Shown here one piece after another: positions 56,586 through 64,000 of a DNA stretch of 64,000 nt (position 1 is the first letter of the stretch; every line of letters starts with the position of its first letter). Both the position numbers and the translations under genes were made by a program. Below the pieces are notes generated by a model. The model was not told where the DNA came from. It saw only the letters and a list, made by a program, of their open reading frames with translations, and searched no databases. This stretch comes from Leucothrix mucor DSM 2157 (GTDB lineage Bacteria > Pseudomonadota > Gammaproteobacteria > Thiotrichales > Thiotrichaceae). Location: assembly GCF_000419525.1 (NCBI RefSeq), contig NZ_ATTE01000001.1:2526655-2590654 (forward strand), read 5' to 3'.

Positions 56586-57293
56586 ATGCAAAACGGGGGA
56601 ATGGACGAGAAAACTGAAATCATGCTATCAATAATCAGAAAAATAATGACAACGATGTCTTTAGTGCCTTATTTTAACTATGCAGGCCACAACAGCAATT
56701 ACCCTACTCTAAGGCTGAAACATAAATCCACCAAGTCGCCTTCCAACGCTGCAAAGCTAACACCTGAGCTAAGCTTTTTAGCTAATATTGAGCGCACATC
56801 AAACATGTCCAAGCCACACATCACCGACCGCTGGAAAACAGTCTCGGTCAACTTCACAAATGACGATTTTGTCTGCATTGGTTTGTTTAGAGCATTTAAC
56901 GATTCACATGCAGACGCAAAGATTCTTGATATCTATTGGAACAACAAGCACGCAGCACGATACCGTTGTACTCAAGAAATTTGCACCGTTTACAACATCG
57001 AACGCTTAATTGATGACACTGCTTTATCGCCTGAGAAAGCCAGTGCCAGTTTTCGGGGAATCAGCATTGAAAAAGGCACGAAAATGCTTTGGTCTAACTT
57101 ACATTTTGCAGGCATTGAAATAGACAAAATCGCCTGCCTAGAAACCGTTGAAGATGCCTGTAGCTACTTCCCACTGAGAGGTGACATTACAATTTATACT
57201 GACCCAGAAGTCAGAGTCGCCTATTTAGACTGGGTGTTGGCTGTTACTAGAGATTTTAACCAATTGATTAAATACAGCCGGGCATCTGCATAA
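56586..57293 (+). CDS. Hypothetical protein of the island
   Basis: The frame gives up to 235 residues; an internal ATG at 56604 (MDEKTEIMLSIIRKIMTTMS) is an alternative start, because a TATAAT at 56578-56583 is very close to the first ATG. I do not recognise the product. It has a Cys/Tyr-rich central part (RYRCTQEICTVYNIERLID) and no signal peptide. There is no operon partner. Low GC and isolation suggest acquired DNA. Confidence 0.5.
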   Translation: MQNGGMDEKTEIMLSIIRKIMTTMSLVPYFNYAGHNSNYPTLRLKHKSTKSPSNAAKLTPELSFLANIERTSNMSKPHITDRWKTVSVNFTNDDFVCIGLFRAFNDSHADAKILDIYWNNKHAARYRCTQEICTVYNIERLIDDTALSPEKASASFRGISIEKGTKMLWSNLHFAGIEIDKIACLETVEDACSYFPLRGDITIYTDPEVRVAYLDWVLAVTRDFNQLIKYSRASA

Positions 57294-57346
57294 CAGCACT
57301 CCCACCTAACGCGGATTTGACTAACCGAACTCCGTAATTCTGACTT

Positions 57347-57532
57347 TCACTGACTTGTAGCTAAAGCCAATTGCGCTTTACGCCGTGGGCATTGATAGGT
57401 CTCCAGAACATTCTCCAGAGTTTTAAGTTGCGACAGCTTAAGTGGATCGGGAACCTTAGAACCACTCACCTCATTCTTAAGTGCTGCGTAACGGAACTTG
57501 ATTTTGCAATCATCATAGAAGGACTTATTCAT
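57347..57532 (-). CDS. Hypothetical small basic protein
   Basis: A 61-residue frame from the ATG at 57532 (MNKSFYDDCKIKFRYAALKN) is preceded by AGG at 12 nt, a weak Shine-Dalgarno; an upstream extension to 57577 adds 15 unlikely residues. It is basic, with no known domain. It may be real or chance. Confidence 0.3.
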   Translation of the reverse strand: MNKSFYDDCKIKFRYAALKNEVSGSKVPDPLKLSQLKTLENVLETYQCPRRKAQLALATSQ

Positions 57533-57870
57533 TTTTTTTATACCTAATTGATTGGGACAGCACCATGGGGGGATCATGCTGTAGTCTTATTATTACCCAC
57601 TTTTATAAATTATTGTTAATCTTTCGACTAGCGGATATCCATTGGCTTTTTCTCTCCTAAAGTGGCTGAGCAAGGCTCTTAGGCTACTCTTTTCACACCT
57701 GAAACGCCAAATCACCCGAGAGGGATTAGCCCATCCCTGCTTTAGTATATGAGGCCTGACTTGATCTGACTGTTATCTAATTTAGATGATAGTCTGTTAG
57801 CCTTCCCAAAACTAACAAGCGAGAAAGGTCGGGCTAGTTGCTCCCGACCTCCTACCCTGCCAAGACTCAA
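57533..57870. other. Intergenic region inside the tRNA-proximal element
   Basis: Apart from the 15 extra codons of the small frame, these bases hold no gene, RNA or long repeat I can support. Composition is low-GC. Confidence 0.35.
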
Positions 57871-58197
57871 CTACTTGCTGATTAACGCGCCGATACCAAC
57901 AACAGGTGAAATTCCCTCCTCACTGACTCCAACACCTGCACCGATCGCGGGTGTGACTTTGATTTTCTTTTTGGGTGAGTCGTCAACCAAGTTATCCGCT
58001 GCAACATAAATTGCACCGCATGAACTTTTAACTCTGCCCTTGGGTGTGGTCTCGACTATTCGCTCCTGCTTTCCACATTCGGGACAAATACAGCTCACTG
58101 GTTCATCAAGTGTGATATTTCGATTAGCCGGTTTGCGCTGCCCTTCCAAGTCACTCTGGGAAGGTTGATCGTTCGGATTGAGCATGAACTTTGCCAC
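57871..58197 (-). CDS. Hypothetical protein with zinc-ribbon-like Cys motif
   Basis: This 108-residue protein starts at a GTG at 58197 with AGGGGGAAAGG before it. It has a CICPECGKQE segment (residues 36-45) and a later Cys in KSSCGAIY, a possible four-Cys zinc ribbon, although only one further Cys is seen. The C-terminal half is Gly/Val/Ile-rich (IGAGVGVSEEGISPVVGIGA). I do not recognise a family. It lies just past the decayed integrase and may be cargo of the same element. Confidence 0.55.
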   Translation of the reverse strand: MAKFMLNPNDQPSQSDLEGQRKPANRNITLDEPVSCICPECGKQERIVETTPKGRVKSSCGAIYVAADNLVDDSPKKKIKVTPAIGAGVGVSEEGISPVVGIGALISK

Positions 58198-58308
58198 GAC
58201 CTTTCCCCCTCTTTGATCGTTAAGAAATGACCATTCGAGTAATCGACTTTGCCGCCCTGCTGACTGTCATCATTTGGAGTACGTACACCAACACCCTCCG
58301 AAGGATTT

Positions 58309-58354
58309 AAAACCGCCCCCCCCAGCCTAGTATCTTCTACGTGGGGGCGGTTTT
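58309..58354. terminator. Strong hairpin within the decayed integrase region
   Basis: A perfect 12-bp stem AAAACCGCCCCC/GGGGGCGGTTTT (58309-58320 with 58343-58354) with a 22-nt loop would stop transcription on either strand, because each arm ends in a T-run on its own strand. It lies 112 nt before the zinc-ribbon-like gene. Confidence 0.65.
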
Positions 58355-58445
58355 CAGTGGGCCGATTATTACCTCTTTTTAGGGAGCCTTTTTCAGCCCT
58401 AAGAAGGGCGGTATTTTTCACGGTTACCGCTACTTTTTCACGGCC

Positions 58446-58964
58446 CAAGTAGACGCTAAATTTATTCGCCAAAGGGGATAATTCACGCTGCACCGTTTTC
58501 ACAACCACTATTAGATCTTGAACCGCAATATCATTTAACTGCCTTGAACCAATAACTTTGAACACGTCTCTTTGTAAGTAGCTTTCCGTACGCTGCTGTA
58601 TGAGTCGCTGACCAACCATCAGCATTGTGCTCTATCCAGGACTCAGCAGCATCTTGGAAGGAGTTATTTTCAAGTGAGTTTTCTCGACCTGCTTTTTTAT
58701 AGCTGGATCAGTACCATTCGAGAGGTCATTACGCGCAACACCGAATAGCTCACGAGCAAGCTTTAAACCTATAGCAGGATAATTGCCAATGGTGAGTGTT
58801 TTGCTTTTACCTGCAAAGCGATAGTGATAACGCCATGACTTAGCACCACCAGGCATAATGAAGAAGTGAAGCCCTCCCCCATCAGCAAGTGAATACCTCT
58901 TATCTCGCGGTTTGGCCGCTTTGAGGTCAGGGTCAGATAGTTTTTTGGTAGTGTATTTAGCCAT
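58446..58964 (-). pseudogene. Frameshifted, truncated P4-type tyrosine integrase
   Basis: The frame starting at ATG 58964 gives MAKYTTKKLSDPDLKAAKPR, the Arm-binding domain (DUF4102) of P4-type integrases, through LADGGGLHFFIMPGG and LTIGNYPAIGLKLARE. The core-binding domain then appears in a second frame (SFQDAAESWIEHNADGWSAT) and, after another shift, in a third (QRTESYLQRDVFKVIGSRQL). At least two frameshifts therefore break it. The catalytic C-terminal domain is absent; homology ends near 58446. It lies beside tRNA-Ser, as in integrated elements. Confidence 0.85.
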
Positions 58965-59018
58965 AATGCATGTACCAGCAAGCAATAAAAAAACAATACA
59001 TGCATTCGTACATGCATT
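58965..59018. repeat. Three copies of ACATGCATT beside the integrase
   Basis: The 9-mer ACATGCATT occurs at 58998-59006 and 59010-59018 in direct orientation, 12 bp apart, and inverted at 58965-58973. All lie between the integrase start and the tRNA gene, where integrase arm sites or excisionase sites would be expected. Confidence 0.5.
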
Positions 59019-59128
59019 TTAATTTGATTACAAGCAGCTTACTTAGGGGGCTAGTAGTGCATTAAAGAACATAACACACTGTTTCTTAAGAGATAACTGA
59101 CCTAGCTAGTAGGCCAGTTATTCAAATT

Positions 59129-59219
59129 TGGCGGAGAGAGAGGGATTCGAACCCTCGGTAAGCTATTAACCTACACACGCTTTCCAGGCGTGCTCCTTAA
59201 GCCACTCGGACACCTCTCC
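59129..59219 (-). tRNA. tRNA-Ser (anticodon GGA)
   Basis: The minus strand gives an acceptor GGAGAGG paired with TCTCTCC (last pair G-U), a D-arm, an anticodon loop CTGGAAA with anticodon GGA, a long variable arm as in class II tRNAs, a T-arm GAGGG-TTCGAAT-CCCTC, discriminator G and an encoded CCA. It has the layout of tRNA-Ser(GGA). The decayed integrase starts 164 nt beyond its 3' end on the same strand, so it is a likely integration site. Confidence 0.97.
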
Positions 59220-59273
59220 GTAACGACAACACTGTTAAGCAATGCTGTCGAGGGGCGGCAGATTACCGCACTT

Positions 59274-59969
59274 TTATGAGTTTGACAAGTCAATCTCATC
59301 AATAGTTAATTCACGCCATTTACCCAGAGGCAAATCGGTATCTAATTCGATGTGCGCAATGGATTCGCGGTGCAGTCCAACCACTTCATTACCGACCGCT
59401 TCAAGCATGCGTTTGACCTGATGGTAGCGCCCTTCACTAATGCTCAAATGGATCAGATTACTCTCCAGCGTGTGTACCATTGCAGGTCGGGTAATCTTCG
59501 TTTCACCCTCTAGCATAATACCCTGCTCAAGCTTATGAATCGCTTGCTCAGTGATTGGTTCTGCCAGCGTGACACGGTAGCGTTTGAAGTGCTCATGCTT
59601 AGGCGAGGTCAACTTATGTGACCATTGGCCATCATCAGTCACCAGAATCAATCCCGTGGTATCACGATCCAAACGGCCAGCCACATGCAATTGATCACGA
59701 CGTGGCACGATCAGGTAATCAAACACCGTCAGCGAGTTTTTATCGCGATTGGCACTCACACAGTCCAGCGGCTTATTTAGCATGTAATAGCGGGGCTTAG
59801 GCTCGCTAATCACGGTGCCAAGATAAGTGACGTGGTTTGCTTCAGAGACGTGCGTGGAGGATTTGGTGATCGGCTCACCATCCACGAGGACATCGCCGTC
59901 GCGGATGGCGCGAACCGCCTGTGAACGCGTCAAATTAGACGCGTTACTAAGTAGTTTATCTAAGCGCAT
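59274..59969 (-). CDS. rsuA: 16S rRNA pseudouridine(516) synthase
   Basis: This 231-residue RsuA-type enzyme has an N-terminal S4 RNA-binding domain (MRLDKLLSNASNLTRSQAVR) and the catalytic motif GRLDRDTTGLILVTDD near residues 97-112, with the Asp after RL. The C-terminal segment SEGRYHQVKRMLEAVG near 180-195 is typical. Specificity for U516 is inferred from RsuA-like length and the S4 domain. It lies 12 nt from the purA stop on the same strand. Confidence 0.9.
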   Translation of the reverse strand: MRLDKLLSNASNLTRSQAVRAIRDGDVLVDGEPITKSSTHVSEANHVTYLGTVISEPKPRYYMLNKPLDCVSANRDKNSLTVFDYLIVPRRDQLHVAGRLDRDTTGLILVTDDGQWSHKLTSPKHEHFKRYRVTLAEPITEQAIHKLEQGIMLEGETKITRPAMVHTLESNLIHLSISEGRYHQVKRMLEAVGNEVVGLHRESIAHIELDTDLPLGKWRELTIDEIDLSNS

Positions 59970-59981
59970 CAGTTAGTCTGA

Positions 59982-61292
<1,311 letters not shown>

Positions 61293-61312
61293 TCAAACAA
61301 AATGCGTTGTCA

Positions 61313-62500
61313 TTAACCAGCGGTAGCGATACGCCACTCACCGTTATGTTGTTCCAGCACCCGATCGCAACCTTGTAAAGTCGCCGACAGAGTCGCCAGG
61401 GGTTCCAGCTGGCGGATTACAATCTCGCCTTGCGCTCTTAGCTCTGCAATCTTGGCAGTCAGCGCAGCATCATCATCAGACGGCGCTAAAATGCCAGCCG
61501 CGCTAGCCACTTCCGTGTTCTCACGTAAGCTCAGCAAGGTACGCAGGTTGGTACTAAAGCCGGTTGCCGGACGTGCGCTACCAAAGTTCTCACCAATGCC
61601 ATCGTAACGGCCACCACGCGCAATCTCACGGCCAAAGCCCGGAATGTACGCAGCATACACAATGCCAGTGTGGTAGGTGTAACCGCGCATTTCTGCAAGG
61701 TCTACGTTCACGGTCAGCGCTGGGTAAGCAGCCTGCAAACGTGCCACTAATTGCTGTAGGTATTCCAGCGCTGCCAGTACTTCTTTGCCGCCTCCACTTA
61801 GCTGCGCTAAGGCTTCATCCAGTACGTTCACATCGCCATGCAGATTTGGCAGCGCACGCAACATGGCGCAGGCTGTTTTATCAAATCCACATTCAACCAA
61901 CCATGCATCAATTTCCGGTAAGGATTTACGCGCCAGCTGGTCTAAATAAATATCTTGCTGCTGAGCGTTAAGCCCAACTTCTGCAGCCAGTCCTCGTAAA
62001 ATACCCACATGACCTAAGTCCAGTACGATATTTTTACGGCCGGTTAATTGCAGCGTATCCAACATCAGGCTAATGACTTCATAGTCACTTTCCATGCCTG
62101 CATGACCGAATAACTCAGCACCGACTTGAATCGGCGAACGTGAGCCACCGGCTTGTTCACTGTGCGTCCGCAATACGGTGCCGACATAGCACAAGCGGTT
62201 AGGCTGGCCAGGTGCCATTTGCATACGGTGTGAATCAATTCGGGAAACTTGAGGGGTGATATCTGCGCGGAGGCCCATCATACGACCATTGGTCTGATCG
62301 GTGATTTTAAAGGTCTGCAGATCCAGTTGTGAGCCCATCGCAATGCTTAGGGATTCCAGATACTCCACCATGGGTGGCATCACAAACCGGTAACCCCAGC
62401 TGCGATAAAGATCCAGTAACTCACGGCGCATAGCTTCGAGGGCTTCTGCCTCGGGCGGCAGTGACTCGTTAATTCCATCCGGAAGTAACCAATATTTCAT
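61313..62500 (-). CDS. hisZ: ATP phosphoribosyltransferase regulatory subunit
   Basis: HisZ is a HisRS-like protein that activates short-form HisG in histidine synthesis. I choose the ATG at 62500, giving 395 residues beginning MKYWLLPDGINESLPPEAEA; the open frame to 62572 adds a hydrophobic stretch that runs over the DUF2065 stop. HisRS-like motifs are LRADITPQVSRIDSHRM near residue 77 and ARGGRYDGIGENFGS near 290. The length is normal for HisZ and it lacks the tRNA-anticodon domain. Confidence 0.93.
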   Translation of the reverse strand: MKYWLLPDGINESLPPEAEALEAMRRELLDLYRSWGYRFVMPPMVEYLESLSIAMGSQLDLQTFKITDQTNGRMMGLRADITPQVSRIDSHRMQMAPGQPNRLCYVGTVLRTHSEQAGGSRSPIQVGAELFGHAGMESDYEVISLMLDTLQLTGRKNIVLDLGHVGILRGLAAEVGLNAQQQDIYLDQLARKSLPEIDAWLVECGFDKTACAMLRALPNLHGDVNVLDEALAQLSGGGKEVLAALEYLQQLVARLQAAYPALTVNVDLAEMRGYTYHTGIVYAAYIPGFGREIARGGRYDGIGENFGSARPATGFSTNLRTLLSLRENTEVASAAGILAPSDDDAALTAKIAELRAQGEIVIRQLEPLATLSATLQGCDRVLEQHNGEWRIATAG

Positions 62501-62522
62501 GTCAAACGGTTCTCGTGTGGCA

Positions 62523-62714
62523 TTAAACCAAAAAAAGAAGGAACAGCCCTGCAACCATACTGCCAAACCCAAGCACTCGTAAAGACTTGTCCGGCATTTC
62601 TAACATCGACTGATACACTTCTTTTAATTTAGAAGGGGCTGCAAACGGAAGCAGCCCCTCGATGATAAGCACCAATGCTATAGCAGTCAGCAAGTCATTC
62701 CAATTGATATTCAC
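62523..62714 (-). CDS. DUF2065 (YjeT-like) small membrane protein
   Basis: This 63-residue protein has two membrane helices (about residues 9-25 and 46-62) joined by a basic loop PSKLKEVYQSMLEMPDKSLR, the DUF2065 pattern. YjeT-like proteins occur beside hflC and hisZ or purA in many gammaproteobacteria; the function is unknown. The stop lies 22 nt before the hisZ start chosen here. Confidence 0.9.
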   Translation of the reverse strand: MNINWNDLLTAIALVLIIEGLLPFAAPSKLKEVYQSMLEMPDKSLRVLGFGSMVAGLFLLFLV

Positions 62715-62738
62715 TTGCTAACTGCCCTCACATTGATT

Positions 62739-63596
62739 TTACTGGGATTTATTCTTGAAGTAGCGGAAGAATTCAGAATCCGGCTCCAATACCATCACAT
62801 CACCTGATTGACCCATCGCTTTACGATACGCCGCCAGACTACGGTGGAAAGAATAGAACTCAGCATTTTTGGTGTACGCTTCTGCATAAATCTGAGCCGC
62901 TTTAGCATCACCCTGACCGCGAATCTTCTCAGCTGCGCTATACGCATCTGCTTCGATTATTACAGAGTCACGATCCGCTGCTGCTTTAATACGCTCAGCT
63001 TCTTCACGACCACGGGCACGGAAATCCTGTGCTACACGCTCACGCTCAGAACGCATCCGGTTAAATACCGACTCACTAACAGATTCGGTGAAGTCAATCC
63101 GGCTAACGCGTACATCCACAATGTTAACCCCTAACTGATTAGCGGCTTCATTGGACTTAGTTTGCAGGCCTTCCATGATCTCATCACGCTCACCAGAAAT
63201 CGCTTCCTGAATGGTACGCTTAGAGAACTCATTTCGCAGACCGTCGCGCATGATGCTTTCCAGACGATTCTCGGCACGGTTCAAATCACCACCAGTCGAA
63301 CGGTAGAATTTGCCCGGCTCAGAAATGCGCCACTTCACGAAGAAGTCTACCTGAACGTACTTTTTCTCATTCGTCAAAAAGCTTTCAGGCTGAGCATCCA
63401 GCGATAAGATTTGAGAAGAGAAACGCTCAATGCGATCTAAGAATGGAATCTTAAAGTTAAGACCCGGCTCAATGCTTTCTTCAACGATTTTACCAAAGCG
63501 CAATACGATAGCGGTTTGACGCTGATCAACAACATAGGCGGAACTGGCAATGAGCACTATCAATGCCAAGATAGCAATTACGATAGGGTTTTTCAT
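62739..63596 (-). CDS. hflC: HflC, subunit of the HflKC membrane complex
   Basis: HflC (285 aa) is an SPFH/band-7 protein that, with HflK, forms a periplasmic cage around the FtsH protease. It has an N-terminal membrane segment (residues 4-22), the band-7 domain (QTAIVLRFGKIVEE onward) and a coiled-coil region with ERERVAQDFRARGREEAERI near 195-214. The ATG overlaps the hflK stop by 4 nt. Confidence 0.96.
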   Translation of the reverse strand: MKNPIVIAILALIVLIASSAYVVDQRQTAIVLRFGKIVEESIEPGLNFKIPFLDRIERFSSQILSLDAQPESFLTNEKKYVQVDFFVKWRISEPGKFYRSTGGDLNRAENRLESIMRDGLRNEFSKRTIQEAISGERDEIMEGLQTKSNEAANQLGVNIVDVRVSRIDFTESVSESVFNRMRSERERVAQDFRARGREEAERIKAAADRDSVIIEADAYSAAEKIRGQGDAKAAQIYAEAYTKNAEFYSFHRSLAAYRKAMGQSGDVMVLEPDSEFFRYFKNKSQ

Positions 63597-64000
63597 TGAC
63601 GAACTCCTCGGGTTGATTCACGGAGCGATGAGGTATCAACACCTGTATTTTTAGCACGATCCGCAGCATTACTTAGGGCACTAGCCACGGCTGCACCCGC
63701 ATTTGCGCTGTCGCTGTTTGAGCTAGACGACGCAGCACCAGATTGCATCTTATCTAACGGCAGGTACAACATGTTATTGCCTGACGAAGAATCGATCATC
63801 ACCTTGGAGCTGTTCTGCAGCACTTCTTCCATGGTTTCCAGATACAAACGCTCACGAGTCACGTCCGGAGCCTTAGCATACTCTGTTGCTAACTGCTCGA
63901 AACGTGAGGCCTCACCTTGCGCCTTTGAGATTGCCTGACTACGGGTCGCAGTCGCATCTTCAATAATACGCGCGGCTTTACCACGTGCATTTGGCACTAC
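63593..64000 (-). CDS. hflK: HflK, C-terminal part (5' end outside window)
   Basis: The visible 135 or so residues contain the end of the band-7 coiled coil (ARGKAARIIEDATATRSQAI and EGEASRF-like GEASRFEQLATEYAKAP). A strand YLETMEEVLQNSSKVMID follows, then a Ser/Ala/Asn-rich tail. This is the HflK C-terminus by order and pattern. The tail is longer and more Ser-rich than in E. coli. It continues beyond the right edge. Confidence 0.93.
   Translation of the reverse strand, partial: VVPNARGKAARIIEDATATRSQAISKAQGEASRFEQLATEYAKAPDVTRERLYLETMEEVLQNSSKVMIDSSSGNNMLYLPLDKMQSGAASSSSNSDSANAGAAVASALSNAADRAKNTGVDTSSLRESTRGVRQ

Larger units (their letters stand above)
41183..59128. mobile_element. Putative decaying tRNA-Ser-linked defence/accessory island
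   Basis: The segment from about 41183 to the tRNA-Ser holds restriction genes, toxin-antitoxin genes, nuclease-like genes, hypotheticals and a broken integrase, but no core metabolism apart from the pirin/FMN reductase cluster. The right boundary is the tRNA. The left boundary is uncertain: I found no second copy of the tRNA 3' end in the window. Confidence 0.45.

Noticed and set aside
41183-59128. Second copy of the tRNA-Ser 3' end as a left attachment site
   Set aside because: I found no second copy of the GGCGGAGAGAG sequence elsewhere in the window, so the left boundary cannot be supported.

Overview
The window is chromosomal DNA of a Gram-negative gammaproteobacterium. The evidence is the LpxA/LpxB/LpxD lipid A genes, BamA, a Skp-like chaperone, the rpsB-to-dnaE gene order, and the purA-hisZ-DUF2065-hflC-hflK block. 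Gene content would fit a Thiotrichales-like lineage such as Leucothrix or Thiothrix, but that is inference; no rRNA or species marker is present.

Left part (1-4.9 kb): a partial membrane-anchored protein with two beta-domain repeats, a secreted clan GH-A-like glycosidase, an alkyltransferase-like protein whose active-site Cys is Trp, a cupin-like protein and an ACT-domain protein. Core block (4.9-22.8 kb, minus strand): rpsB-tsf, then pyrH-frr-uppS-cdsA-dxr-rseP-bamA-skp-lpxD-fabZ-lpxA-lpxB-rnhB-dnaE. Many of these genes overlap by 1-8 nt. Together they cover translation, UMP synthesis, isoprenoid and phospholipid precursors, lipid A synthesis, outer-membrane protein assembly and replication. 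Terminators follow tsf and bamA.

Middle part (22.9-41.2 kb): map and a DUF2059 protein diverge from rpsB. A structured leader-like region precedes a DEAD-box-derived protein with degenerate catalytic motifs, followed by a TPR protein and a convergent Deg-type protease. Next come a SulP transporter, a Doc-type toxin with a probable DNA-binding antitoxin, formate-tetrahydrofolate ligase, a small flavodoxin-like protein, an MFS transporter, a DUF945 protein, two divergent paralogous phosphoribosyltransferases and a DUF1275 membrane protein.

Variable part (41.2-59.2 kb): this stretch looks accessory. It holds a nuclease-like protein, a Phd/PIN toxin-antitoxin pair, an HxlR/pirin/FMN-reductase cluster and a type I restriction-modification locus (hsdM, hsdS, hsdR). 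A cassette interrupts the locus between hsdS and hsdR: an unknown 227-aa gene, a remnant of a possible nuclease gene, a remnant of an AbiEi/DUF6088-like antitoxin, an AAA/DUF1703 gene and an opposite-strand orphan antitoxin with a toxin stub. The orphan is a decayed second copy of the intact pair at 42.4-43.1 kb. The region ends at tRNA-Ser(GGA), beside a frameshifted and truncated P4-type integrase, so it is probably a decaying tRNA-integrated defence island.

Right part (59.3-64 kb): rsuA, purA, hisZ, a DUF2065 gene, hflC and the 3' part of hflK, all on the minus strand. The points most worth a second look are the interrupted hsd locus with its layers of gene decay, the pseudo-DEAD-box protein with its leader, the perfect 12-bp inverted repeat ahead of the Doc module, and the broken secreted-protein gene coupled to the hsdR stop codon.
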